NCBI GenBank assembly: GCA_029570835.1
Contig: JAKPTX010000089.1
Location: 115,872-179,871, forward strand
Reading direction: 5' to 3'
Source: Bacteroidota bacterium
Lineage (GTDB): Bacteria > Bacteroidota > Bacteroidia > Bacteroidales > WCHB1-69
DNA length: 64,000 nucleotides
In this document: in pieces, positions 1-7,572 of the stretch
Layout: each line of letters begins with the position of its first letter
How positions within the stretch are numbered: the first letter of the stretch is position 1
Made by a program: the position numbers and the translations under genes
Notes under the pieces: generated by a model
What the model was told of the DNA's origin: nothing
Seen by the model: the letters and a program-made list of their open reading frames with translations, nothing else
Database searches by the model: none

Positions 1-1
1 T

Positions 2-1387
2 TCTCCTCCGGAATTGGAAAAAGATATTTGCTGGAGAATCCATACGATTATTACCAGTTTATATAAGACTAATGAAAGTCGCGAAAGGAACTATCTGACC
101 AATCCTAAGGCAAATGGCTATCAATCACTGCATGTTACTGCGATGAGTAGTGCAGGAAAGTGGATTGAGGTACAGATTCGTTCCAAGAGGATGGATGAGA
201 TTGCAGAGAGGGGTTTTGCTGCGCACTACAGATATAAAGAGGAGAATAGAACTCCTGTCGAATATGAAAATAGAGTAGAGGATTGGTTGGAAAGAGTTCG
301 GGAGATGCTTAAAAGTGAAGACACCAATGCGCTTGAGTTTTTGAATGAAGTCAAGATGAATCTGGACCTAAAAGAGGTAGTGATCTTCACCCCAAAGGGA
401 GATAGAAAACTGCTTCCTAAAGGAAGTACGGTACTTGACTTTGCTTATTCGCTTCATACCAGTATAGGAGATCAATGTATTGGAGCCAAGGTAAATTATA
501 ATATTGTTTCCATAGAGCATGTGTTGCAAAGTGGAGATCAGGTAGAGGTGATTACCTCTAAGAAGCAGTTTCCCAAAACGGAATGGCTTTCGATTGTTAA
601 AACAGCACATGCGCGTGAGAGTATTAAAGATACCATCAGATCGGAACAAAAAAAGCAGGTTAGTGCGGGAAAAGAGCAGTTAAGACAGATTTTTTCAGAA
701 TTGGATATTCCTTATAGTAAGGATAATATCGGAAGGATTCAAGCGGATACGCGAATTGCTTCTGTAGCTGAGTTTTGGAGCCACATTGCTCAAGGAGTGA
801 TCTCTTTCGATAGAATAAAAAGTATTTTTAAGGGGAAGGGAGAATATAGGGATGTCCAAAAAAAGATTGCAGAAGGATTGAAAGAAAAAACGTTGGATAA
901 ATTGATTTATGAACAATTGGAAGAAAAACCTGAAGTGTTCTTTTTGGATGAAACATCGGACAGTATCAGACATATCATTGCCAGTTGTTGTAGTCCACTT
1001 CCCGGTGATCAAGTAGTTGGTTTTCAGATATCTAACGAGCTGATTGAAGTGCATATGACTAACTGTCCCAAAGCGATTGAGCAGATGTCTAAATTTGGAA
1101 ACAGGATTATTAAAGCAAAATGGTATAATGATCAGGATATTGGTTTCCTTTCCGGGTTAAGTCTTGCCGGTTTTGATCGCAAGGGGATTATCAAGGAGAT
1201 TGTAGATATTGTTACCCAGCAGTTGGATTTGAACATCAGAACGATTGAGATGTCCACCAAAAATGGCGTATTCACGGGAAAATTGATCTTATACATCAAA
1301 AACGTTAAAGCACTTAATGAGTTAATTGAAAAACTGTTAACGATTGATCAAATAGAGCAAATCGAACGAATTGCACCCGGAGTTTAG
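2..1387 (+). CDS. RelA/SpoT family (p)ppGpp synthetase/hydrolase, 5' end outside window
   Basis: This is the 3' part of a bifunctional-type RelA/SpoT enzyme that makes and/or degrades the stringent-response alarmone (p)ppGpp. The reading frame is open to the window edge, so the HD hydrolase domain and most of the start of the synthetase domain are not visible. What is seen: the end of the synthetase domain (NPKANGYQSLH, then EVQIR..MDEIAERGFAAHYRYKEE), a TGS domain (about residues 120-185, starting VVIFTPKGD), a conserved CC.PLPGD motif near residue 330, and a C-terminal ACT domain of about 70 residues. Domain order is normal for the family. Whether it is the RelA-type or SpoT-type paralogue cannot be decided without the N-terminus. 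Confidence 0.93.
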   Translation, partial: SPPELEKDICWRIHTIITSLYKTNESRERNYLTNPKANGYQSLHVTAMSSAGKWIEVQIRSKRMDEIAERGFAAHYRYKEENRTPVEYENRVEDWLERVREMLKSEDTNALEFLNEVKMNLDLKEVVIFTPKGDRKLLPKGSTVLDFAYSLHTSIGDQCIGAKVNYNIVSIEHVLQSGDQVEVITSKKQFPKTEWLSIVKTAHARESIKDTIRSEQKKQVSAGKEQLRQIFSELDIPYSKDNIGRIQADTRIASVAEFWSHIAQGVISFDRIKSIFKGKGEYRDVQKKIAEGLKEKTLDKLIYEQLEEKPEVFFLDETSDSIRHIIASCCSPLPGDQVVGFQISNELIEVHMTNCPKAIEQMSKFGNRIIKAKWYNDQDIGFLSGLSLAGFDRKGIIKEIVDIVTQQLDLNIRTIEMSTKNGVFTGKLILYIKNVKALNELIEKLLTIDQIEQIERIAPGV

Positions 1388-1536
1388 CGTTCTTTTTATT
1401 GAAAAAAATAAAAAAGGGGGGAAGAAAATGTAAAACTGTTAATGTTTGTTAAATTTTAATAACCTCATTATCAGCGTTCTATCTAGTTTGTGATTAATAT
1501 TTTAAAATATATTAACATTTTATCAAAAAAATGTAG

Positions 1537-1544
1537 TACTTTTG
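1537..1544 (+). promoter_or_regulatory. Predicted promoter -7 element for acpP
   Basis: TACTTTTG matches the Bacteroidota -7 consensus TAnnTTTG and lies 25 bases before the acpP start codon. The 182-bp gap before acpP is AT-rich and holds no gene; a G6 tract at about 1416 has no C-rich partner. Confidence 0.7.
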
Positions 1545-1569
1545 CAATTCAATTAAAAATGAAATAACT

Positions 1570-1803
1570 ATGTCAGAAATTATTGAAAGAGTACAAGGAA
1601 TTATTGCTGAAAAATTAAGTGTTAATCCCGCTGATGTAACTCCAGAGAAAAGTTTTACAAACGATTTAGGAGCCGACTCATTGGATACTGTTGAGCTCAT
1701 TATGGAATTTGAAAAAGAATTTGGAATTTCTATTCCGGATGATGAAGCTGAAAAAATAGCAACAGTTGGGGACGCAATTTCCTACATTGAAAAAAACGTT
1801 TAA
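1570..1803 (+). CDS. acpP: Acyl carrier protein
   Basis: A 77-residue acidic protein that carries growing acyl chains in fatty-acid synthesis through a 4'-phosphopantetheine arm. The modification site is Ser37 in the GADSLDTVE motif, as in all AcpP. Length and sequence are standard. It has its own promoter just upstream. In most bacteria fabF (ketoacyl-ACP synthase II) follows directly and rnc comes next; here fabF is missing, and the next 5 kb carry unrelated genes before rnc at 6844. Translation starts at the ATG at 1570. Confidence 0.97.
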   Translation: MSEIIERVQGIIAEKLSVNPADVTPEKSFTNDLGADSLDTVELIMEFEKEFGISIPDDEAEKIATVGDAISYIEKNV

Positions 1804-1824
1804 TAAACGAAATTTCAATCTGAT

Positions 1825-1900
1825 TGCTTCTTAGAAGCATAAAGTGCCTTTGCACTTAGAACTTGATTCGTTTTCTATTACAGGGGACGGGTCAAGTTCT
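1825..1900 (+). terminator. Three consecutive hairpins after acpP; last one terminator-like
   Basis: Three perfect inverted repeats follow one another: TGCTTCT/AGAAGCA (1825-1831 with 1833-1839), AAGTGC/GCACTT (1842-1847 with 1852-1857), and AGAACTTGA/TCAAGTTCT (1858-1866 with 1892-1900). The last stem is followed by TCTTTT. Together they probably end acpP transcription, although a small structured RNA cannot be excluded. Confidence 0.55.
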
Positions 1901-1916
1901 TCTTTTAATTGAAAAT

Positions 1917-2074
1917 ATTGCTTATTTAAGTAATAAAATTAATTATTGCCTATATTGTTTATAATTAAAATATTAGTTATTTAGCTTATAATTAAAAATA
2001 TTACTTATTTAAGTAATAATTCTAATTATTACCTATTTAAGTAATAACTTAAATTATTGCCTATTTAAGAAATG
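1917..2074 (+). repeat. Six-copy 28-bp tandem array of a palindromic operator-like motif
   Basis: Six copies of a roughly 20-bp motif, consensus ATTRCYTATTTAAGTAATAA, start at 1917, 1945, 1972, 2000, 2028 and 2056, so the spacing is 28, 27, 28, 28 and 28 bp. The core TTACTTATTTAAGTAA is a perfect palindrome (7-bp arms, 2-bp centre) in the copy at 2000; the copies at 1945 and 1972 are degenerate. The last copy covers the ATTGC where the -33 element of the next promoter should lie. This layout suggests cooperative binding of a dimeric regulator, most simply the helix-turn-helix protein encoded just downstream. Confidence 0.8.
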
Positions 2075-2079
2075 TTTTG

Positions 2080-2087
2080 TACATTTG
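2080..2087 (+). promoter_or_regulatory. Predicted promoter -7 element for the SatD-like gene
   Basis: TACATTTG fits TAnnTTTG. A TTG at 2057-2059, inside the sixth array copy, is 20 bases upstream and suits a -33 element. The element rules out the TTG codon at 2085 as a translation start and supports the ATG at 2109. Confidence 0.75.
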
Positions 2088-2108
2088 CATTTCATAAAAA
2101 TACTTATC

Positions 2109-2753
2109 ATGATAGCGGTGATTTCGGGTGATATTATAGGCTCAAGAAAGCTTGAAAATCAAGGAATATGGTTGGATCCATTACAAGACCTGTTGAATGC
2201 GTGGGGCGAAAGTCCTAAAGATTGGAAGTTGGAAAGAGGAGATTTTTTTCAAGTAGAAGTTCCAGAGATTGAAGAAGCATTAAAAAAAGCATTGCAAATA
2301 AAGGCACTGATAAAAAAAATAAAACCACTTGACAAACAGAAAAAAGCAAACTCAATAGATGTTCGTCTGGCTATCGGTATCGGAGATAAAACATATTCGG
2401 GAGATACTATATCTATAAGCAATGGTTCTGCTTTTGTAAATTCGGGCGAAAAGTTAGATATATTGAAAAAAGAAAATATAACATTGGGTATCAAAACATC
2501 TAATTCTGAATTTGATGAAGAGATAAATCTCTACTTAGAATTATTAAGTCTATTTGCAGACAAATGGTCTGTCTCGTCGGCAGAATTGATAGAAGTTGTT
2601 CTTAATAAACCAAGTAAAACACAAGCTGAAATTGGGAAAATATTGGGTATTAAGCAAAGTGGGGTAAGTAGGAGATGGAAAAGAGCCAATATGGACGAAG
2701 TGTTGGAAGTAGAGAAAATGTATCGTAAAAAAATTAAAAACCTATTACTATGA
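2109..2753 (+). CDS. SatD family protein with C-terminal helix-turn-helix
   Basis: A 214-residue protein resembling the SatD family, named after the streptococcal acid-tolerance operon; its biochemical role is not known to me. The start MIAVISGDIIGSRKL is typical of the family. Near the C-terminus the stretch QAEIGKILGIKQSGVSRRWKRA looks like a helix-turn-helix, so DNA binding is plausible. Start at ATG 2109: an in-frame TTG at 2085 overlaps the promoter. The stop codon overlaps the start of the DUF3307 gene by 4 bp (ATGA), so the two are translationally coupled. The array of six palindromes just upstream suggests autoregulation, which is inference. Confidence 0.8.
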   Translation: MIAVISGDIIGSRKLENQGIWLDPLQDLLNAWGESPKDWKLERGDFFQVEVPEIEEALKKALQIKALIKKIKPLDKQKKANSIDVRLAIGIGDKTYSGDTISISNGSAFVNSGEKLDILKKENITLGIKTSNSEFDEEINLYLELLSLFADKWSVSSAELIEVVLNKPSKTQAEIGKILGIKQSGVSRRWKRANMDEVLEVEKMYRKKIKNLLL

Positions 2754-3457
2754 TAATACTCGTTAAACTTCTATTAGCTCATCTTATCGGAGATTTTATA
2801 CTGCAACCCCAATCCTGGGTAAATGAAAAAGAGAAGTTGAAATATCGGTCACCCAAACTTTATATACACGCACTTCTGCATGGACTTTTGGTGTTGCTTC
2901 TGTTATGGGATTTGAAATATTGGTTTTTAGCAATGTTAGTTTCGACATTGCACTATGTTATTGACGTGGTGAAACTTAATTGTCAAAAAAAGGAGAATAA
3001 ATCTACCTGGTTTTTTATAGACCAGACTTTGCATCTTGTCACGATTTTACTGTTATGGGGACTGTTTTGTAAGCCCGAATTAGAGTTTACTTTCTGGTGC
3101 ACAAACTCTGACTTTTGGATTTATTTAGCCGCAATAATTTTAATAACCGGTGTATCTTCGGTTGTTGTGCGGGAATTGATGTCGGGATGGACTAAAAACT
3201 TAAAGGACAATAAAGATGCTTCGTTAGATAACGCCGGAAAATATATCGGAATACTGGAACGCTTGTTTGTGTTTTTCTTTGTAATAATTGGAAATTGGGG
3301 AAGTATTGGGTTCATTTTGGCAGCAAAATCAATATTCCGCTTTGGAGATTTAAAAGAATCAAAAGATAGAAAATTAACAGAATATGTTTTGATAGGTACC
3401 TTACTGAGTTTTGGAATTGCCATAGCTGTAGGAATGATAACGTTGAAGTTAACTTAG
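2750..3457 (+). CDS. DUF3307 family integral membrane protein
   Basis: A 235-residue membrane protein with about five or six hydrophobic segments. Its N-terminus (LLLAHLIGDFILQPQSW) and the HALLHG motif mark it as a DUF3307 protein, a family of unknown function. It overlaps the SatD-like gene by 4 bp, and from memory SatD-DUF3307 pairs recur in Bacteroidota and other phyla, so the two probably act together: a cytoplasmic, perhaps DNA-binding partner and a membrane partner. The ligand or signal is unknown. The charged loop around residues 145-165 (TKNLKDNKDASLDNAGKYIG) is probably cytoplasmic. Confidence 0.8.
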   Translation: MIILVKLLLAHLIGDFILQPQSWVNEKEKLKYRSPKLYIHALLHGLLVLLLLWDLKYWFLAMLVSTLHYVIDVVKLNCQKKENKSTWFFIDQTLHLVTILLLWGLFCKPELEFTFWCTNSDFWIYLAAIILITGVSSVVVRELMSGWTKNLKDNKDASLDNAGKYIGILERLFVFFFVIIGNWGSIGFILAAKSIFRFGDLKESKDRKLTEYVLIGTLLSFGIAIAVGMITLKLT

Positions 3458-3509
3458 TAACTATTTTTACCCTCAAAGTTACTTATTTTTTTATCCGGAA
3501 TAAAACTGT

Positions 3510-3517
3510 TATCTTTG
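3510..3517 (+). promoter_or_regulatory. Predicted promoter -7 element for the DUF4062 gene, with half operator site
   Basis: TATCTTTG fits TAnnTTTG. About 22 bases upstream, at 3479-3488, TTACTTATTT repeats the left half of the palindrome in the array before the SatD-like gene, so the two promoters may answer to the same regulator. A 66-bp leader follows. Confidence 0.6.
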
Positions 3518-3583
3518 CAAGCAATAAAGGTTATGAAATAAATTTTACTATAAAATGCTTAGAAAAAGTATATTGGAGTAGTA

Positions 3584-5422
3584 ATGGGAAAGATAAAAGT
3601 ATTTATAAGTAGCGTTCAGTCTGAGTTTGCCTTAGAGCGAAAGGCTTTAGCAGAATATATACGTGCGGATTCGTTACTTGGTAAATTTTTTGACCCTTTC
3701 ATTTTTGAAGAGCTTCCGGCGGTCGATTTGACCGCTCCGAATCTCTATTTGAAAGAAGTTGGGAGATGTAATATTTATTTGGGATTAATTGGGGCTAAGT
3801 ATGGTTATCGTGATAGTGAAGGAGTATCGCCCACCGAGAGAGAATATAATAAAGCGACACAATTACAAAAGACTCGACTCATTTTTCTAACTTACCACGA
3901 GCCTGTTCAGCGGGAACAAGAGGTGAATGCTTTTATTAAAAAAATTGAAAAAGAGGTGGTGCGAAGCAGATTCATAGGGCTATCATCTTTATTGCAAAAC
4001 GTGTATCACAGTTTGATTCGTTATCTGGAAGAAAACAGATTTATTCAGTTGGGACCTTTCGATGCACAGATTAATTCAGATGCAAGTCTAGAAGATATTG
4101 ATGAAGAAAAAGTGATTTCTTTTGTTCGTTTGGCAAAATCACGCAGGGGATTTCCGCTGGATGAAGATAGTCCAATATTGAAGATATTACACCATCTTAA
4201 TCTTTCACAAGATGAGAGGTTAACCAATGCAGCTCTCTTGCTTTTCGGCAAAAATCCACAACGTTTTTTTCCTACAGCAACTACTAAATGTGCTGTTTTT
4301 CATGGATTTACCAAAACAAAACCTATTCCATCTTATAAAATTATAAGTGGCGATATTTTTGAACAGATTAATCAGGCTGTGGAGTTTGTTATGTCACAAC
4401 TTGATTTCAGAATAGGTACGCGTTCACAATCAAATATTGCGCCCGGCAGCTACGAAATTCCCAGAGAGGTGGTTACTGAGGGTATTGTGAACGCTATTGT
4501 TCACAGAAACTATGCCAATAACGCCAGTGTTGAAGTTATTTTGTACAAGGATAGATTGGAAATTTCCAATCCGGGTTCTTTGCCTTTGGGTTGGACAACC
4601 GAGCGACTAAAACAACTGCATAATTCTGTGCCGCACAATCCGTTTATTGCTCATCCTATGTATCTGGCGGGATATATTGAACAACTGGGTACCGGTACTG
4701 AAGAGATGGTGCAAAGAATGAAAGATCATGGACTTCCCGAACCTAAATTTATTCAAGAGTTGGATTTCAGAACGATTATTTATCGTTATACTCCGCAAGC
4801 TACCCCCCAACTTACCGAACAACCCACCGAACAAGTTACCGTGCAACCTACCGTGCAACCTACCATGCAACCTACCATGCAAGATATAAATTCATTAACT
4901 ACCGCTGTTAAAAATTTAATCAAGGTATTGGAAGGAGCAATGTCAAGAGAAGAGTTGCAGGAGATTTTAGAATTAAAAAACAGAGACTATTTCAGGATTA
5001 ATTATATTAATACTGCTCTAGATGGCGGGTGGATTGAAATGACGGAAGTTGAGTCCAATCATCCTAACCAAAAATATCGTTTAACACAAAAAGGATTAGA
5101 AGCTAGGAAACAGTTTATCCCGCAACCCACCGAACAACCCACCGAACAACCTACCGAACAAGTCACCGAACAACTTACCGAACAAGTTTACCGTTTGATT
5201 TTAACTATTGAGGGTGAAATGACTCGAGATGAACTCATGGATAAATTAAATTTAAGACATAGACCTACTTTTGTTTTGAATTACTCAAATCCGGCATTAC
5301 ACGGCGGGTGGATTGAAATGACGGAAGTTGAGGTCAATCATCCTAACCAAAAATACCGTTTGACTGAAAAGGGATTAAAAGTAAAAGAAGAGTGGAAAAA
5401 AATTAAACCTGATTATAAATAA
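3584..5422 (+). CDS. DUF4062 / HATPase-like protein with duplicated winged-helix modules
   Basis: A 612-residue multidomain protein. Residues 4-95 (KVFISSVQSEF.LER to YLGLIGAKYGYR) form a DUF4062 domain, which I believe is related to TIR/SEFIR folds. Residues about 280-400 match the GHKL-type domain found at the end of AlbA_2/RecG-like regulators (EVVTEGIVNAIVHRNY, then LEISNPGSLP, then GTGTEEM). The AlbA_2 domain that normally comes first is replaced by DUF4062. The C-terminus is a tandem duplication: a Thr-Glu-Gln-Pro linker plus a winged helix (about 441-515), then a second linker and winged helix (about 536-605), both ending GGWIEMTEVE..HPNQKYRLT. A defence or stress-sensor role is possible but unproven. 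Promoter at 3510; separate from the SatD pair. Confidence 0.8.
   Translation: MGKIKVFISSVQSEFALERKALAEYIRADSLLGKFFDPFIFEELPAVDLTAPNLYLKEVGRCNIYLGLIGAKYGYRDSEGVSPTEREYNKATQLQKTRLIFLTYHEPVQREQEVNAFIKKIEKEVVRSRFIGLSSLLQNVYHSLIRYLEENRFIQLGPFDAQINSDASLEDIDEEKVISFVRLAKSRRGFPLDEDSPILKILHHLNLSQDERLTNAALLLFGKNPQRFFPTATTKCAVFHGFTKTKPIPSYKIISGDIFEQINQAVEFVMSQLDFRIGTRSQSNIAPGSYEIPREVVTEGIVNAIVHRNYANNASVEVILYKDRLEISNPGSLPLGWTTERLKQLHNSVPHNPFIAHPMYLAGYIEQLGTGTEEMVQRMKDHGLPEPKFIQELDFRTIIYRYTPQATPQLTEQPTEQVTVQPTVQPTMQPTMQDINSLTTAVKNLIKVLEGAMSREELQEILELKNRDYFRINYINTALDGGWIEMTEVESNHPNQKYRLTQKGLEARKQFIPQPTEQPTEQPTEQVTEQLTEQVYRLILTIEGEMTRDELMDKLNLRHRPTFVLNYSNPALHGGWIEMTEVEVNHPNQKYRLTEKGLKVKEEWKKIKPDYK
4802..5402 (+). 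repeat. In-gene duplication: 12-bp ACCGAACAACCC-type repeats plus winged-helix copy
   Basis: Two runs of 12-bp units of the type ACCGAACAACCC (about 4802-4882 and 5128-5187) encode T-E-Q-P linkers. Each precedes a winged-helix segment, and the two segments share a nearly identical stretch (5024-5084 and 5302-5362). Slippage in such units could change linker length without breaking the frame. Confidence 0.8.
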
Positions 5423-5427
5423 AAATC

Positions 5428-6672
5428 ATGATAAAAAAACTAATTCTCATCTTATTTGTCACGATTTCAGCTGTTGCATTTGGGCAAACTAATTCGGAAA
5501 CTTTCAATAAATTTATTTTGGACATTACCCAAGTTGAAAGTCAATATAGGGAGTATTACAACAATAAAGAGTATAAACAAACCGCAATATTATTGCAAGA
5601 AATGTTGGGTTTAGTTGAAAACTTAAAACTAACCCCGGATGAAGTAACTGATTATCATATTTTTATTCAGAATATTAAAGCAGGAATACACTACAATTTA
5701 ACGTGTACTTACGCTTTATTAAATCAAAAGAAACAAGCTATTGCTGCATTTGAACAAGCAATAGAATCAGGATATTCCGAATACAGACATGCTAAAACCG
5801 ATACAGATTTGGATAATATCCGTGAAGAGAAGAAATTCATTGATCTTTTAGATCGGATAAAACAGTTTGATAAGTTGGTTATTCTTCAAAATGCACCGGG
5901 TTATCAAGAAGAAAAAAGAGACTCTTTACCACAATTTGTATATCAATCTCCCGAAGATAATAATCTGCAACAGGTCAGGAGCTTTTTTAACTTAGATTCT
6001 GTAGCCGGTAATCGAGATGAATTAACTCAAATTGTTAATATTTTAAAGTTTGCTCATGATGCGATTAAGCACAATGGAAGCAATTATGCGCTGTGTGAGT
6101 TCGATGCAATTGATATTTACAATTATAACAAATCAACCAATAAAGGGGTGAATTGTAGACACTTAGCAATTGCTCTCAATGAAATGTATCTCGCTATGGG
6201 GATTCCTTCGCGGTATGTTACTTGTTTGCCGAAAGATGAAAATGATCCGGATTGTCATGTGATTAACAGCGTATATTCCAGTCAGTTACAAAAATGGTTG
6301 TGGATTGATCCTACTTTTAATGCTTATGTAAAAGATGAAAATGGGAACTTTTTGAGTATAGCTGAAGTAAGAGAACGTTTAATTTCCGGAAAACCACTTG
6401 TGTTGAATGAAGATGCAAATTGGAATAATGAAACACCACAAACCAAAGAGTATTATTTAGAAACCTATATGGCTAAAAATTTGTATTGGTTTGAATGTGT
6501 TGCTTATAGCAGATTTAATCCGGAAAGTCGTTATAGAAAAGTGGATAACCAATATATAGGCTTGAAACCGGTTGGAGTAGGAGATAATGCAGTAGGAAGT
6601 GCTGTTATTATAACTCACGATCCTGAGTATTTTTGGCAGGCTCCACCCAGGAGGGAGAATAAAGAGGAATAA
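5428..6672 (+). CDS. Secreted transglutaminase-like (cysteine protease fold) protein
   Basis: A 414-residue exported protein. It starts with a clear signal peptide (MIKKLILILFVTISAVAFGQ, cut after the AFG or at Q). Residues about 30-150 look like TPR-type helices. The transglutaminase-like catalytic triad is intact: Cys243 in NCRHLAI, His277 in DCHVINS, Asp294 in WIDPTFN. Such proteins act as peptidases, amidases or cross-linkers in the periplasm; the substrate here is unknown. It begins 5 bp after the DUF4062 gene and is probably co-transcribed with it, although a cytoplasmic DUF4062 protein and a periplasmic enzyme make an unusual pair. Confidence 0.82.
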   Translation: MIKKLILILFVTISAVAFGQTNSETFNKFILDITQVESQYREYYNNKEYKQTAILLQEMLGLVENLKLTPDEVTDYHIFIQNIKAGIHYNLTCTYALLNQKKQAIAAFEQAIESGYSEYRHAKTDTDLDNIREEKKFIDLLDRIKQFDKLVILQNAPGYQEEKRDSLPQFVYQSPEDNNLQQVRSFFNLDSVAGNRDELTQIVNILKFAHDAIKHNGSNYALCEFDAIDIYNYNKSTNKGVNCRHLAIALNEMYLAMGIPSRYVTCLPKDENDPDCHVINSVYSSQLQKWLWIDPTFNAYVKDENGNFLSIAEVRERLISGKPLVLNEDANWNNETPQTKEYYLETYMAKNLYWFECVAYSRFNPESRYRKVDNQYIGLKPVGVGDNAVGSAVIITHDPEYFWQAPPRRENKEE

Positions 6673-6696
6673 AGTATAAAGCAATAAAATATCTAA

Positions 6697-6749
6697 GCGG
6701 GGGTTGACAGAACCTTAGTGTGATGGATGTCCTGCCCCCCTTTTTTTTT
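6697..6749 (+). terminator. G-tract/C-tract hairpin followed by T9
   Basis: GCGGGGG at 6697 can pair with CCCCCC at 6735-6740, which runs directly into nine T residues, as in an intrinsic terminator with a long loop. Read on the minus strand it is GGGGGCAG-N28-CCCCCGCT, preceded by an A-rich run, and so resembles the 46-nt element found at 14151, 41673 and 60982. Confidence 0.6.
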
Positions 6750-6777
6750 ATTTCATAAATAATTAAAAGAAAATTGT

Positions 6778-6785
6778 TACTTTTG
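6778..6785 (+). promoter_or_regulatory. Predicted promoter -7 element for rnc
   Basis: TACTTTTG fits TAnnTTTG and gives rnc its own promoter after the inserted cassette, about 59 bases before the chosen start codon. Confidence 0.65.
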
Positions 6786-6832
6786 CAAAGTCTAACTTTA
6801 GGCAGAGTCTTGTATTTTGTATCATTTAAAAT

Positions 6833-6838
6833 GGAGGG
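6833..6838 (+). promoter_or_regulatory. Shine-Dalgarno site that decides the rnc start
   Basis: GGAGGG ends 5 bases before the TTG at 6844. Strong Shine-Dalgarno sequences are uncommon in this phylum. The site also overlaps an out-of-frame mini-ORF (ATG GAG GGA TAG at 6831) that stops just before rnc. Confidence 0.55.
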
Positions 6839-6843
6839 ATAGC

Positions 6844-7572
6844 TTGTTATTCAAACGGTTAAGGCATCGGAAAGAAAGCGCATCTCAATCTATAGAAGAT
6901 TATCTCCGGCATATTATCGGGATTAAAACGAGGAATTTGGAGATCTATCGTGTTGCTTTGACGCATCGTTCTGCTTCGAAAGAGAGTAATCTGGCAAAAT
7001 ATATTAATAACGAGCGATTGGAGTATTTGGGTGATGCAGTTTTAAATAGTATCATTTCGGAATATCTCTTTAAGAAATATCCATTGGTAAATGAGGGGGC
7101 GTTGACGGAGATGCGTTCGAAGCTGGTTTGTCGGGAGCGGCTCAATATGTTAGCCAGGAAGATCGGGTTGTGTACTTATATTTCGGCACAAAGTGGGGTT
7201 AAGGCAAAATCGATTGACGGAGATGCTTTTGAGGCCTTGGTTGGTGCAATATATCTGGATAAAGGATATAAAATGACTCAGGAGATTGTGTTAAAACGTC
7301 TCTTTTTACTTCATTTAGATGTTGAAAGTGTAATTCAGGAGGATACCAATTATAAGGGGAAATTGTACAATTGGGGGAATAAGAATAATCGGGAAATTCG
7401 TTTTGAAAATCAACTTAATTATGAGGGGGATGAGCGGAAATTACATAAATCGGAGGTGTTTATTGATGGTGTTTTATTTGGAGAGGCGCTCCATTATACG
7501 ATAAAAAAAGCGGAGCAGATGGCAGCATCTCGGGCATTGGAAACTATTTCAGAGCAAGAGTATGAAAGCTAA
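6844..7572 (+). CDS. rnc: Ribonuclease III
   Basis: A 242-residue endonuclease that cuts double-stranded RNA, processing rRNA and mRNA. The RNase III domain carries the signature NNERLEYLGDAVLNS and the second acidic motif DAFEALVGAIYLD; a double-stranded RNA-binding domain fills the last 70 residues (NYKGKLYNW to KKAEQMAASRALE). I place the start at TTG 6844, because it follows a good Shine-Dalgarno site, rather than at an upstream in-frame TTG at 6817. The end overlaps the next gene by 11 bp. In relatives rnc usually follows acpP-fabF; here it is separated from acpP by 5 kb. Confidence 0.95.
   Translation: MLFKRLRHRKESASQSIEDYLRHIIGIKTRNLEIYRVALTHRSASKESNLAKYINNERLEYLGDAVLNSIISEYLFKKYPLVNEGALTEMRSKLVCRERLNMLARKIGLCTYISAQSGVKAKSIDGDAFEALVGAIYLDKGYKMTQEIVLKRLFLLHLDVESVIQEDTNYKGKLYNWGNKNNREIRFENQLNYEGDERKLHKSEVFIDGVLFGEALHYTIKKAEQMAASRALETISEQEYES

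Noticed and set aside
1413..1424. G6 tract after the RelA/SpoT gene as a further copy of the 46-nt element
   Set aside because: It has GGGGGGAAG instead of GGGGGCAG and no CCCCACTC at the right distance.
2085..2108. Upstream TTG start for the SatD-like gene
   Set aside because: The codon is part of the promoter element TACATTTG, and family members start at the MIAVISGD equivalent.
4802..5190. CRISPR-like array
   Set aside because: The 12-bp units are in frame and encode T-E-Q-P linkers; there are no unique spacers and no cas genes.
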